Positions 1 through 16,139 of a stretch of DNA of 64,000 nt are shown here, piece by piece; position 1 is the stretch's first letter; each line of letters begins with the position of its first letter. Location of the stretch: positions 8,873,547 to 8,937,546 of the forward strand of contig OX422190.1 in assembly GCA_949130485.1 (NCBI GenBank). The letters are read 5' to 3'. Origin of the DNA: Agelas oroides. Lineage: Eukaryota; Porifera; Demospongiae; Agelasida; Agelasidae. The translations under genes and the position numbers were made by a program. The notes beneath the pieces were generated by a model, which searched no databases, had not been told where the DNA came from, and was given only the letters and a program-made list of their open reading frames with translations.

Positions 1-1080
1 TTTGATGGCGAGAGCTGTGATGATGAGGTGTTGTAATTGTGGTGCTGCAACTTGAGATCGCATGCTAATATACAGTTGTTGACAGATTACTTCTATATAT
101 GGGGCGTGACGGTCGTATCAACTGAGGATATTCATTGGAGTGTTTACAGAGTTATTAATAGCATTAGAAAAGGTATAGGCTTACAATTAAGTTGTGTGCA
201 TGGTCTTATGTGCCAACTGCATGCAACAGTCTGTCAGTCATGAGGATGATACCTACCGTATATGGCCCACCAAGGTACATATGGTTATGAGGCTATCATT
301 TTCTGCGTACAGTGTTGAAAGGCATTAATGATGTTGTCTGGCATTCACATCCACACACTACAGAAGCAGAGCAGTTGTTTTTGTACTATAATAGCCTGGG
401 TGTGTCGATACATTTCCATTTAGCTGAACCAAAAGTGCCGGCATGATGACATCATTAATTTTATGCAATCCATGCATCTTATGACTGCATGTCTTCCATG
501 TTATATATGCAGGAGCTGCTGAACATGCTGTGTGGGTACAAGCGGTGAAGAAAGCAACTCCACCCTTGATTCATCCCCATTGAACATGCCTCCATTGAAG
601 TCCATGTCCTTATAAATTCACACATTGAAACATGCATGTCTTAAAATTGTCTTCGTGCATGATACTGGTAAATAAACTGATCATGAAAAGCTTTTATATG
701 AAGCATTCGGGGCAACTAATTGATGTATAACAAACTGGACAGTATAGTGTGTATGATGGATGTAAAGTTGATACATGTGATTATGCATGGTATGAAATAA
801 CGAAGACTTGATAAAAGTTGATAGTCATGCATGCATGCAGTCATGTTGACTGCATATAATTTCAATCACTTGCTTGAAAGAAATAACCAGTGAGTATACA
901 TAAATACCAAGCAAACACTACAGATTTTAGGTTTATAATATGACACAAGGTATTAACTAACTAGCAACACCATAGCTGAATACATCACTCTTTGGTCGCT
1001 CAGAGTCTCGGCCACAGTCTTCTCACTCAAATGAACCTGCCTAAACAAGAGAAACGCTGTGCTGTGTAGCTATACTGCAG
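1..1080. other. unassigned AT-rich DNA
   Basis: I see no coding exon, RNA gene or repeat boundary I can defend here. Only short open frames without recognisable domains occur. Confidence 0.5.
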
Positions 1081-1083
1081 TTC

Positions 1084-1275
1084 CTGACTAAAAGAAGACT
1101 GCGGAAGTACTGCGGCAACAGTGCGGAGACACCGCGGGAACAATGCTGAAAGACTGCGGAGATGCTGCGGAAACGGTGCGGAAAGACTACGGAGTAGTAA
1201 CAATGCGGAAATACCGCGGGAACAATGCGGAAAGATTGCGGAGATGCTGCGGAAACGGTGCGGAAAGACCACTGT
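1084..1275. repeat. GC-rich minisatellite of TGCGGAAA-type units
   Basis: Short degenerate direct repeats built on TGCGGA/GCGGAAAC blocks. A block of about 33 bp (GATGCTGCGGAAACGGTGCG core) occurs near 1159 and again near 1240. The array ends next to CTGTTCGCGCATGCGC, a string that recurs just inside the foldback element at 26060, so the array may belong to a degraded member of that family. Confidence 0.7.
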
Positions 1276-1379
1276 TCGCGCATGCGCGTAATTATCCCCT
1301 GCTGAGCATGTGTTCAGGCAATAGTGGGAGGGGAACGCGTAATACATATCCACGTGATTTATAGTGTGACGTTTTATTT

Positions 1380-1457
1380 GACTGGATGTGGCAATGTATG
1401 GATTCTGGGGAGGGAGATTTGAAAAGGCATTTATTGATGTAAGGATATTTAATCACC
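1380..1457 (+). mobile_element. outer LINE fragment, 5' piece
   Basis: Translation gives GFWGGRFEKAFIDVRIFN. This matches the C-terminal region of the LINE at 27125-29053 (GFWGGRFERTFLDVRIFN). The frame is interrupted at about 1457 by the LINE at 1458-3202 and resumes at about 3203. The left limit is uncertain because the reading frame fades near 1380. Confidence 0.75.
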
Positions 1458-3163
1458 TTCCGTTTGTCAGCCTCGGTACCATCTTCCTCTTGCTCCTCTC
1501 CAATATATGTTTATGATTACCCCAAGGCTGACTACAACAGTCTTTGCTCTTTTCTTCTTGATTTCAACTTCACCACATGCCTTTTATCACATGATGTTGA
1601 TTCGGTATGGAACACAATCAAGTCAGCCATCTATGAAGGAATGAACTTGTTCATTCCCAGGGTCAGATTGCGCCGTCATCAATACCCTCGCTGGTACACA
1701 CCCGAACTCAGACATCTATCCAAATGCCTCCATACCCTTCGCAAGAAAGTATCCAAAAAACCAACATCCTACTTACGAAACAAACTTGAGCAGCAAACTT
1801 CAGCCCTTAGTGATAAAATCCAATCTGCCAAATCACTCTATGAGTCTCAACTTGTTGCAAACTGTGCCGGTAACTGCAATTCAAAAATCTATGATTACAT
1901 TCGCTCACTTTCTAATAACTGCTCTATTCCATCCACCGTTTTTCTCAACTCGGCTAGTGCTACCTCTGACCTAGAGAAAGCTAATTTGTTCAACTCCTTC
2001 TTCCACTCAGTGTATAATCCCAGTCCAACTGGTACCCTGCCCCTACCCTCTTCCGAGCCTATTGTGTCCTACCCTTCTATTGCAAACATTTCTTTCACAG
2101 AACTTGAAGTCTTTTCGGCTTTATCTTCATTAGATCCAGCCAAATCAATGGGCGTCGACTGCATTGGTTCTAAACTTCTCAAGCATTGTGCTCCAGCTCT
2201 CTATATCCCCCTTCACCACTTGTTCTCTCTAAGCATCCTTAACCATGCTATTCCTTCGGAATGGAAACATCATTCTATAACTCCTATTTTCAAATCTGGA
2301 GAAAGAACTTCAGTCAACAACTACCGACCAGTGTCACTTCTATGCATAGCCTCAAAAGTCCTTGAACGCTTAATATATAACTATCTATGCAAATTTATTA
2401 TCTCTAACGACATAATTTCTCAGTTCCAGTTTGGTTTTCTCAAACATCGGTCCACCACTCAGCAACTTCTAGTATTTTTGGACAGAGTTTATCACATTCT
2501 CAACAGCAACGGTGCTTGTGACGTCATTTACTTAGATTTCAAGACATATTCTTTTTTGTCAGAAGCTTAAAGCAGTCGAGACTCCAATGCAGTTCTTTCG
2601 ACATCCTACAATATATTTCTTTTAGTACTAACCCTACAAGATCAGGCAGCCACAGGAAACTCATTCAGCCTATTGTAAAAACTACCAGACACAAAAACTT
2701 CTATTTCAGTAGGCTTCCTCTCCTGTGGAACTCCCTCCCATCTATAGACTTGGATTCCAGCTATGACACAATAAAGCGCAAACTCAAAGACATCTTCTGG
2801 CTCTCCTTTGTTCATAACTTCGACAGTGAAATTACATGCACATACCATTTCTGCTGCCCATGCAGCAAATGTTCTCTTATTCCAAAGTCGAACTTTCAAA
2901 TTGAGTAACAAGCATGTGCAAGTTCTTCAGCCACCACAGAAAAAAAAAACGTGACTAACTTCAACTTTGATTTTAATTTATAAATAATTTGTAAACTATA
3001 ATTATTGTTTGTCACCACTAGCTTGTTTGTGTTTTTTGTCCAGGCTGCTATTCTTTATCCATAGTAGTCCTTCAGCACGGTACAATCTCTAACTTTCATC
3101 TTCATTCAGCACCAACTTCTGTTCTTCATTCACCCTGTCCAAATCTCCACTGTGCTGTAAAGC

Positions 3164-3202
<39 letters not shown>
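1458..3202 (+). mobile_element. CR1/Jockey-like LINE, ORF2 with internal deletion
   Basis: An open frame to 2570 encodes the linker and N-terminal part of a non-LTR reverse transcriptase, including NNYRPVSLLCIASKVLE and QFGFLKHRSTTQQL, typical of the Jockey/CR1/I group. The frame then jumps: 2571-2908 encodes the usual C-terminal end (FSRLPLLWNSLP, then a KRKLKDIF-like block) ending in TAA. The segment between, including the YxDD catalytic motif, is missing, so the copy is dead. The 3' end runs into an (AAT)n tract at 3165-3202, the kind of tail used by CR1-like LINEs. It sits inside another LINE fragment. Confidence 0.85.
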
Positions 3203-3571
3203 CCCAGCACCCAATCAAATCGCCATGGCCCGCTATCATCCGTATATCGCAAGCATGAGCAAGAGAAGAGAAGGGAATACGATCAGAGAGTACGTGAGAT
3301 CGAACATGCAACATTTACACCACTAGTGTTCTCCACAACAGGTGGAATGGGACGAGCTGCAACAACGTTTTACAGGAGACTTGCATCAATGCTAGCTGAA
3401 AAAAGAGATATCTCCTACTCCACGGCTCTGAACTGGATACGATGCAGACTAAGTTTTGCACTTCTGAGAGCTTCCATTATGTCCATCAGGGGAGCGAGGT
3501 CATCCCGACACCATCCAGCAACTGAGTGTCCAATCGACCTTCAGCTTGCAGAAGGCCACCTCAACTAACTC
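3203..3571 (+). mobile_element. outer LINE fragment, 3' piece
   Basis: Encodes YRKHEQEKRREYDQRVREIE, then FTPLVFSTTGGMG and a conserved C-terminus ending at a stop near 3566. This is collinear with the 3' end of the LINE at 27125-29053 and continues the fragment at 1380-1457. With the preceding piece it forms one old insertion split by a younger LINE. The conserved D..DVR..EK pattern could be a restriction-like endonuclease core, but that is inference. Confidence 0.85.
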
Positions 3572-4993
3572 AGAATCACTAAATCAATTGTCTACAGTAT
3601 ACATGCATTTTATTTTTATTTCTACTTTCTATTTTTCTATTTCTGTCCACTTATATATATACATTAAATCTCCTTTCAAAAAGTATACTAGTATAGTAGC
3701 GCGCAGCGAAGAGCGAAACAACTACATACAGCTAGCGCTACACCGCCCTGACTCGCTATAAGTTGTTGCTAACTAACAGTCTATGACAAACGGCAACACT
3801 TCGTATCACACAGACTTACCAGGCAGTAGTCGCATAAACATGTCTTTCCCCTAGCAAACGTCCAAACTGGAAGCTACCTGTACTTCCTTGAGACTCATAT
3901 CAGAAGTACCGAGCCGTCAGAGGGAGCTGGAGGGCGAAGAAGAACGAACAACCGAAAGACTTCCATCGTTGGTCAGAAAATTTGCGGACGATGTAGCGGT
4001 AAGTATACGTTATGAGGTCACGGTTTTACGGATATAACACGATAGTTTCCGATTTCCCAAGATTTCTGGGAAATTAAGCGCATGCGCAAACAGTGGATAC
4101 CAGGCTCTCTCTTTCCCTCGCCCACCGAGAGCCCGGGTACGAGGCTAAGTGCGGACAAAATGCGGAACAACTGCGTTTCCGCTACGGACGCGACGTCGGA
4201 GTGCACTACTGGGCCACCATATCCCCAGGCCTTCCCCGACTCCAGTTTTTGATCGTTTGCAATATGCGATAAAAACTGGACAGTTGGCAAGGCCTGGGAA
4301 CGAGGCTAGCTATCAGTACCATCTCTTGCAGTACGAGTGTGTGAAAAAGATGTAGGGATGGGGCTTTGCCAATATGTTGACCTTTGCTTTCCTGCATTAT
4401 CCCTACCTTGTTTGCATACTTTTTGGCATGCCATCCCTACATCTTTTTACATTTTTTTTAAAGTCTTGTTTCTGATGTTAATCTCAGTTACAGTCAGACC
4501 TAAGCCAAAGAAGAATATTTCAAGTGTAACCACAACACCACAACTTGAAACGGTATTGACAGTTTTAATAGTAGTGGTTACAGGCATGTAATAATATAGC
4601 CAGCTAGAACCTGCTGAAGGGCCAACCACTCTCCGTACCAAACTTTGTGAAACCAATTTCATGATTCAGTTGTCAATCACATGACGACTGACAAGCTGCA
4701 GCACAGAAAACTATCATACTGACAACTGACCATCCTAGCTTTACAGTTCACTAAAGCTGTGAGTAGGCTATTTTTAGTGTAGCTGCAAGTAGGCAGCTGA
4801 ATGCAGCGCCTTACCTACGTGGTGTTGCCGCGGGGGGAAAAGACCGTGCCAGTCATGCCCGCTCGCTTGTGTACTCTCGCTTCCAGACCAATGACCGTGG
4901 TCTTTGGTCTGGGAACGAGACTTCGTGTGCGCATGCGTACAAAATTAGAAAATGGCGTCCTAAGCAACGGACAGCAGCCTCAGAGTGTTGTGA
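3572..4993. repeat. foldback-element remnants and unassigned DNA
   Basis: Right-hand ends of the TAGCCTCG-type foldback family occur at about 4098-4146 (..CCAGGCTCTC..GAGAGCCCGGGTACGAGGCTA) and 4210-4308 (..GGCCTGGGAACGAGGCTA). Left ends are degraded, so exact limits and target duplications cannot be set. No coding exon was recognised. Confidence 0.5.
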
Positions 4994-6870
4994 ATGGCTT
5001 TTATTGACCAGGGTGAATTTGAAGCTATGAAGACGCTGAGTGGTCGTAGAGCTCCGCGTTGTGATAAGCATCAGTTTCGTGCTAAAATGACGGTGAGTAC
5101 TTAAACAGTTTGCGAGATATCGTTGTTTGAACAAAAGTCGTAACAAGAAAGAAAGAAAGAATACGAAAAATGGCACTTTTGCTATCGCACACTTTTGAGT
5201 TTAGCTGTCTTCCGCGTGGCTTTTGGCCACTTATATGAGTCCTGCTGATCACAAAGGCACTCAAAGAGGAGGCCTGGGCGCTTAAATAAGCTTTTAGCGT
5301 GTTTGTGGTGAAGTTGTACGGCTTTTGCTTAAGTATTGCATATATTGCGCGTCGGCGCCATCCCTACATAGAGAGTCTACCGACTCTCTGATATATCTGC
5401 GATAATTCGGCATTGCATGGCCTCGCGTAAAATGGATTTGCTTGCAGGCCTCTGGAGGTTGATGCGCTCTTTCCACAGACTAACGTTTTAAATTTTTGAA
5501 CTCTCTAATCCCTATACTCATATGCTATTTGCATTAGTGCAACCTTTGTTCCGTGCTAGGGTTAGCCGTCAAGTTGCGTGAATTTCACATATCTGCGGTA
5601 ATTTGGCATTGCATGGTCTCGTGTGAAATGAATTTGCTTGCAGGCTTGTGGAGGTTGGTGCGTTCATTGCACAGACTAACGGCCTAAATTTTTGAACTCT
5701 CTAATCCCTACGCTTCATGCTCATATGCTACTTACATTAGTGCAACCTGTGTTCAGGGTTAGGGCTAGCCGTTAACTTGTGTGAATTTCATACGGCCTTA
5801 TATCTGCGCTAATTCGGCATTGCACGGACAAGTATGAAATGGATTTGCTTGCAGGCTTGTGGAGTTTGGTGCGCTCATCTGCTAACCCTAACCTGGAGTA
5901 AATATTGCACTAATGCAAGTTGCATAGCAACAAGAAGCTAAGGGAATGAAGAGTTTTAAAATGTAAACTCTCAATCTGTGCAATAGAGGCACCAACCTCA
6001 ACGCTCCTGCTAACAAATCCGTCCATACAAGGCCGGAAATTCACGCAAATTCACGGCTAACCCTAACCCGGAGTAATAATACAATTAGCACATCAACGAG
6101 AAGCTAAGGGAATGGAGAGTCAGTCTGTGCAATAAAAGGACAATCCTCTACGAGCCTGCTAACAAATCCGTCCATACAAGGCTGTGCCGAATCATCGCAG
6201 ACAAGTTCACGCAAATTCACGGCTATCCCTGTAACCCGGAGTGAAAGTTGCACTAATATAAGTAGCATATCAACAAGAAGCTAAGGAATGGAGAGTTAAA
6301 AAATGTAAACTCTCAGTCTGTGTAATAAAGGGACAAACCTCTACGATCCTACTAGCAAATCCGTCTCATACAACGAACGCTTAATGAAGTATTCCCCAGA
6401 CGGAACAGCACAAGCCCAAAAGGCGAATGCGGTTTTGTCTGGGGAATGTAAGTTATTGGTTGGATGTTACCCCTAGCAATTAACCTAACCCACCGCCACA
6501 TTCATTATCACCTCAATCCATTCCACTTTGTGTTACTCAAGTTTCAAGTTTTTGGTTGCTAAGCAACATCCAACATACATACATACATATTACATATACA
6601 TATACATACAATATAATACAGGTTGTGTACTATAACACATTATAGAGTATTATAATGATGACGGCATGATTTCACTTAGGGCGAGAACCATGCAATGATT
6701 GGTCAGTTCAGTTGGTTCAGAGCAAGAGTGTGAAGAAGAGGGCAAGGAGAGCAAATCCAGCCAACACTGCAGTGGATAATGGAAGGGAGGAAGCCTGGAT
6801 GGAAACAAAAATGACAAACTGTGCTCAGTTACTGCAAGAAGATTGGTACCTGTCCTGCAGTCTTAGCTAG
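4994..6870 (+). CDS. possible small two-exon gene, unknown function
   Basis: Exon 1 (4994-5092) starts with ATG, runs 33 codons (MAFIDQGEFEAMKTLSG..) and ends at a strong donor GTGAGT in phase 0. Exon 2 (6721-6870) follows an acceptor ..GGTTCAG, is open in the matching phase 0 and encodes a basic stretch (KSVKKRARRANPAN), then a tail ending at TAG. The predicted product is about 82 residues. The ATG lies close to a possible upstream ATGGCG at about 4952, which is closed quickly by a stop. I recognise no domain. The intron holds a satellite palindrome. The support is splice-phase agreement and the open frames only, so this could be chance. Confidence 0.35.
5340..6375. repeat. head-to-head satellite, units of roughly 210-240 bp
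   Basis: From about 5385 to 5875 a unit with ATATCTGCG.TAATTCGGCATTGCA, GGATTTGCTTGCAGGC and AACTCTCTAATCCCTA recurs about 2.3 times in direct orientation. From about 5876 to 6370 the same unit recurs about 2.5 times as reverse complement (GCTAACAAATCCGTCCATACAAGG, GGAATGGAGAGT). The array is therefore inverted around a centre near 5878. Units include TTAGGGTTAG/CTAACCCTAACC junction strings. Confidence 0.85.
6391..6448. repeat. short inverted repeat ATTCCCCAGAC
   Basis: ATTCCCCAGAC at about 6391 pairs with GTCTGGGGAAT at about 6437, with a 35-bp loop region between. Compact foldback, family unknown. Confidence 0.6.
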
Positions 6871-7399
6871 TGCCAGATCAAGAGAGAGCTATAGAACTCT
6901 TCCTTCTCTCTTCTCATGCTATATGCTGTGGACAATTAAAGCTACACAACATTACTGCAAAGAGTGACAGTCTTTCAGGCATACTGTTCTTGCATGTGGC
7001 TTGTTAAAAACTATGGCTGCAAGTGCAAGGAGACCTTTGACTTCTGTCCCATGCAGGGAGGGGGAGAGCCTGGGACACAGGGTTGGTTGAAGATGAAGTT
7101 TGTGTACCTATACACTACAAATGAATCTCAGGCAGTGGTGTAGCTAGGTATGGATGCAAGACTCCACACCAGAATAACTTCCACAATCCTCCTCCTGTGA
7201 TCTGGGAATGAGACAGTAATACTACTATAGCTACATTGCTTACATGATTGCAGGTCATTGCAATAAAGTGAGAGGAATTGTAGAAATCACAAGTGAAGGT
7301 GTCTACTTCCGAGCACTCGGACAGACTCTCCTCCAAGCCTGTGCATGCTTTCCTAAAGGCTACCATGTTGTTTGGCTTTGGTCCATAGCTGGAAACATA

Positions 7400-7403
7400 G
7401 TGT

Positions 7404-7434
<31 letters not shown>

Positions 7435-7485
7435 GGGGGGTGGGGTGTGTGGGTGTGGGGGTGTGGGGGTGTGGGGGTGTAGAGG
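7400..7485. repeat. GT/poly-G low-complexity tract
   Basis: (TG)n at 7400-7417 followed by about 24 consecutive G, then G-rich GTGTGGGG repeats. A potential G-quadruplex former; no coding meaning. Confidence 0.9.
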
Positions 7486-7625
7486 GTAGAGGGTAGAGGG
7501 AGAAGATAGCAGATGATATTTGTAAGAAAGCAGTGAGAAGAAAGAATATGCTTTTTAGCCTATGTTTAACCGTGCAACATTTCCAAGAACACCTCGGTTA
7601 TGTCAATGGCAAGACTGTACCATTC

Positions 7626-7681
7626 TAGCTTCATTCCCAGTTTATGATACTGGAGCCAGAGATAGCCTGAGAATGAGGCTA
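7626..7681. mobile_element. 56-bp foldback micro-MITE
   Basis: Begins TAGCTTCATTCCCAGT and ends CTGAGAATGAGGCTA, inverted ends of the TAGCCTCG family. Flanks GTACCATTC (7617-7625) and GGACCATTC (7682-7690) match 8 of 9, consistent with a 9-bp target duplication. Confidence 0.8.
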
Positions 7682-8176
7682 GGACCATTCCCCTCTGAAA
7701 ATGAGACACCTTGCTAACAAAAACGAAATCCCTGGTCCAACAGATGTCCCATCTACATCAGTGCATGGTTGCTGCAGTGTAAACTTATTTTGACCCCAGA
7801 TGTACCCAGATGAGATTATCTAACACACCACCATACAACAACTAGCCATATAAACATTGAGGTCATGAGGTCAACGGTGTGCTAACAATCACATAACAAT
7901 ATGTCCAATGGCAGTTATGCAGGGCTCTGAATCACCACTGCGCAGGATGCATTTCAGCGAATGCCATGACTCATCAGCTGTGCTTGGGTAACTGAGAGAT
8001 ATGGGGATGGACTGCTATCTCATGATGCAAGAAAGGCATGGGCTTGTGTGTATATATGATGGGGCAGCAAGCAGTGTTTTGCAACAGCTTGCTTGCAAAA
8101 ATCGTTGCTATGAGTGATTGCAATGCATCACATGTCATCAATGGCCAAATAGCCTCATACCCAGGCTCTTAGGGGA

Positions 8177-8292
8177 TAGCCTCGAACCCAGTCTTTCTGT
8201 TCTGGATTTTGTCTCACAGCTTTGGAGAAAAATCAGATTTTTCTCCAAACTTGCGAGACAAACTCTGGAAGGAAAGCCTGGGTTTGAGGCTA
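8177..8292. mobile_element. 116-bp foldback MITE
   Basis: Near-complete hairpin: TAGCCTCGAACCCAG ... AGCCTGGGTTTGAGGCTA with a central TTGGAGAAAAATC/GATTTTTCTCCAA palindrome. Flanks CTTAGGGGA and GTTAGGGGG match 7 of 9. Same subfamily as 51244-51352 and 53495-53600, which share the GAGAAAA..TTTTCTC core. Confidence 0.8.
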
Positions 8293-8513
8293 GTTAGGGG
8301 GCAGAGTCCTCTATGTGAGCCTGGGAATGTAGCTAATAGCAAAGTTCATGATTTAATTCTTTTGCACAAGAAAGCTGTGCATAGCAATAATTTTTGTAGC
8401 TCTAAACACTCAATAGCCAGGATCTTGGTCCAAAGGCTGTGATGCAGGTATGTATGTGCAAGTTGTGGAAAAGATCTTGAACAGTGCTTCGCTATTACAT
8501 TGACCAGTTACTC

Positions 8514-8588
8514 TGGACTCATTCCCAGCCCCCACCCACCCAGCATTCTGTTGTGTCTGTGCATGGGGAGAGTCTGGGAACAAGGCTA
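8514..8588. mobile_element. 75-bp foldback micro-MITE
   Basis: Ends TGGACTCATTCCCAGCC and GAGTCTGGGAACAAGGCTA. Flanks CAGTTACTC (8505-8513) and CAGTCACTC (8589-8597) match 8 of 9. Confidence 0.75.
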
Positions 8589-9111
8589 CAGTCACTCATT
8601 ACAGGCACAAATTCTTCATTTAACTAGTGCACAAGTAGAATATGCCTCTGCTAAGTGACTGGCTGATGCAATAGCAAAGCACTGTTCCGGAATCTTTTCC
8701 ATGATTTGTAGTATGTGTATATAGCAATAGCGTGCACTATGAATTGTTATGAGCAAAGTTTGACCTTTAACAGCATGACACAATTCAACATGACTACAAA
8801 ATGGTCTGACTTACAGGTGTATACTCTGTCGCAAAGGTGACTGTCGGCACCCGAGCTGCCGACAGATGACTCTCATTTCTTCTACACTCACATGTGAGTC
8901 ACACGTACTGAACCAGCCATTGATGAACAAATCTGACACTAGAATTTCCAACCTCCCTTCACACCTGCTCCTCCCTGCTACCAACCTCAGTTCTCCATTT
9001 ACCGCTGCAGTTGAAGAGAGAGATATCTACTTTAAATTGCACCCAGTTTATGTAAAACATACTTCAAATGTGCTTCCACACAAAATGCATGGGCTATTCC
9101 AAATACATTGG

Positions 9112-9296
9112 TATACCCCTGAAGAAAACGCATTATTTTTTTCCAGGAAGCAACTTATTAAAAGGATTACCTGATATTACCATAATCCTTAGGGTGCAAC
9201 TAGACATAGCATTTGTACCCAGACACAGTTGATCTTGAGCTCCCAAGACTTAATAACTTGCTTCCTGGAAAAGTAATGCTTTTCTTCAGGGGTAAA
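9112..9296. mobile_element. inverted-repeat element (CCCCTGAAGAAAA arms)
   Basis: TACCCCTGAAGAAAACGCATT..CCAGGAAGCAACTT at 9112-9152 is repeated inverted at 9250-9296 (AAGCATTAC..TTTTCTTCAGGGGTA). Arms of about 45 bp, loop of about 95 bp. No clear target duplication. Distinct from the TAGCCTCG family. Confidence 0.7.
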
Positions 9297-10200
9297 CCTC
9301 ATGTTACTTATTTGCTGTCCTAATCTGTGTCTAATTTGCAGTAGGTGTACATACATTAGTATAGTGACCTATTTTTAATATAAGTCCAGGATTTCTACAT
9401 GAAATATTAACTCCAGGCTTTTCACAGCTTACATGGAGTCATTGGTTTGGTAATAATCATGCTGGATTACTCATTCCCCACTCTGGTGTGGCCGGGGGTG
9501 ACGAAGGAGAAAACTGAGAAGACCTGAAGGTATCACTGAATTAAGTTTCTTGTATTACAACAAAATGCAAATATTCAGTGTTTAAAATAAGCCTATCTAC
9601 TCTCCAAGGAAAAACAACAAAAATACTCCCAATGGGCAGGGCCCCATGCTTTGCACTTATGCACTGGTGGTACCCATATATAGTTAACCACTGTATAGAG
9701 AAGTTAATTTTTTTCAAGCAAATGCAGCTACTTTATCATATTTTTTGTGCTTTGTACCACCTTCCAAAGTGAAGTGAAGTTTCAAAGGCATCAAGTTACA
9801 GGCCACACCCTAAAGTATCTACATGCAGGTTTACTACTAAGCATTGTACAAATATTTTTGTTGTTGTTGGTAATATCTCAGTAGTAGTAAATCATTCGTG
9901 ATTTATGCGTACACGTACGTATGCGAGCAGCAGAGGCCTTGGGCTGCAATACACTGCAGGCGAACAACAGCACAGTAGCAAAACTCTGCAACCAGTCCAT
10001 ACCCCCAGTTCCGACAGGCCCTGGTGAGACTTTACAAGTGAAAAAGTGCAATAGTTTTGGAGGAGTGACCTTTCGCTATGCTGTGCATACTTAGCTTGTT
10101 TGGTTTTTGTGGGTGGTGGTGGGTACGAATCATACGTCGATCGAAAATCAGCCGATTTCATAGTATATCATCAAGGTCACAATAAAAGGTCAGCAGCCCC
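9297..10200. other. unassigned DNA upstream of the TPI gene
   Basis: No exon or repeat boundary I can support. Close to the TPI start there is a CACGTG E-box string at about 10213 and a short CG repeat (10224-10234), possibly promoter, but no TATA box is obvious. Confidence 0.4.
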
Positions 10201-10318
10201 ACCCATCCAGTGCACGTGATCCTGCGCGCGCGCGCCTTGATCCAAGGTTCACAGTTCGGGGGATTGCTTGCGCGTTTGCGTGGGATCTGCTTTCTGCACG
10301 AACCAGGAACCTTCGAGG

Positions 10319-14358
<4,040 letters not shown>

Positions 14359-15031
14359 CTGTACTTGTGTTTGTATAAGACCCTGTACCATATAAACATG
14401 TTGTCAGATATATAAGTGTAGTCGTGTTTCCAGACCCTTGAGAGTCAATCAGTACAAAATTGAAATGAAGATAGAGTGTAAGAACAAATGGAATTGAATG
14501 CTTATTCGGCCTGCACGTATTACATAATCTAATTTCCGTATGACGTCATCTCATATGACATACCGTATATGTATAATTGGAAGGGAAATTTTAAAGCATA
14601 ACTGAAAGCATTGCAGTTGAGAGTTGAGACTTCTTGTCAGGGAAGCAATTTATCGCCATGTGAGTTTGTTTGTTCAAGCAGTAAACAGCTAGTTAGGCAT
14701 ACATGAGCATTATCGGTCTATATTGGCAATCACATCAGAGTGCTAGTGTGTAATATGATGCAGACTGTCTGCTGCTGCAAATTATTTGTCTTGTCCCTTC
14801 CTCACGTCGGGGGATGAGCTATCAACTTGTCTATCTTAGTTGATGGTGCCACTGAATGGCATGTTAAGGGTGTATCTACGAACTATTTTTTATCATAACC
14901 ACCCTGCATAGCTAGACTTCCAACAGGAGTGTGACTAACCCGGCCACCCCTCCTGTAAATGATGTCGTGCCAATTGTTCTAGCACACTTTACATGTACAA
15001 GCTCCAATACATAGTCACATAGTCTACCCCC

Positions 15032-15425
15032 TAGTCTCGTGCCCAGACTACTTTTCGCCAAGCGGGAAAATAGTCTGGTAAACTGCCTGTACTGTCAATA
15101 TTTTGAAATCACCGTGATGTCACGTAAACCGGATTGTGAGTTCCAAAACGCTCTAGTAAACAGCGAACTCCGAGACAGCCTACTTGTGCTTGAAAGATAG
15201 AATAGCCTAGTCTATGCATGGCAGCTAGGGTTGCCCGATCAATGTCCATTTCGCTAGCAGATTGTTGGCATGCAATGTGGAATGCAATCTTTGATGACGT
15301 CAAGCGTTAAATTAGAAAAGAACAATACACCAGGATTCCGGCGCACTTGAACGAAAACAGAATAGGCAGTTGACCAGACCCATTTTTCCGGCAGGCGCTA
15401 AAAGTGCGGTCTGGGAACAAGTCTA
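15032..15425. mobile_element. 394-bp foldback MITE
   Basis: Left end TAGTCTCGTGCCCAGACTA, right end GCGGTCTGGGAACAAGTCTA. Flanks TCTACCCCC and TCTACTCCC match 8 of 9. The left arm itself contains a second hairpin (CCCAGACTACTTTTC..GAAAATAGTCTGG). A run of about 18 C follows at 15433-15450. Confidence 0.8.
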
Positions 15426-16139
15426 TCTACTCCCCCCCCCCCCCCCCCCCAACCCAACCTCCTGTTTATCAAAATGATAGTTTGTTGGAACAAAATAATT
15501 TGTAGAGGCTCCCTAAAGATTAATAGTATTTCTGGACCTGTTTCATACCTAGTTTGGCTGTTTACTTCTTTCTGAAAGTGATTAGCACCATGACTATAAT
15601 GGCATAGCTGACACAGTAGTGTTTGATATCAAAACTTCGTCATGTGGTACGCGCACACACATACTAACTTTCACAATAAACCAACAAGCTTTGTGAATGC
15701 ACTGGTGGATTCATATTGATACACAATGAGTGGAAGGATCTTTCTGTCTTGCAATGCTCATCTCAAGATGGGAGGCGTTAGTGCGCCTATCAATGTTATG
15801 TCCCACTACCCTCGGTACTGGCTATAGTGGGGCAAAGTGGGGATTTGACCAATTAAAGTGTCCCAGTATAGGGGGCATCCCCTATAATCAAATCTCCTCA
15901 CGCAGAAGGTGGGATTACTAGGGATTTGACACATGCAGTGTAACTATGCAGTATACAGAGAACATTGGTATATTCAAGCCTTTTTCAGAGGTAATCAAAT
16001 TCCCGACTATAGGGGTAACCTCTTTCGATCAAACTCCCCTCCTCTATCCTGTATGGGCGGTAGTGAGTCATAACATTGATAGGTGCATAATGTTTGCAGC
16101 ACCAATACTGCTTGTCATTTAGGACACTGACACAAAATG

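Noticed and set aside
8149-8167. TAGCCTCATACCCAGGCTC as another 19-bp micro-element
   Set aside because: The right end lacks the final TA and the 9-bp flanks do not match.
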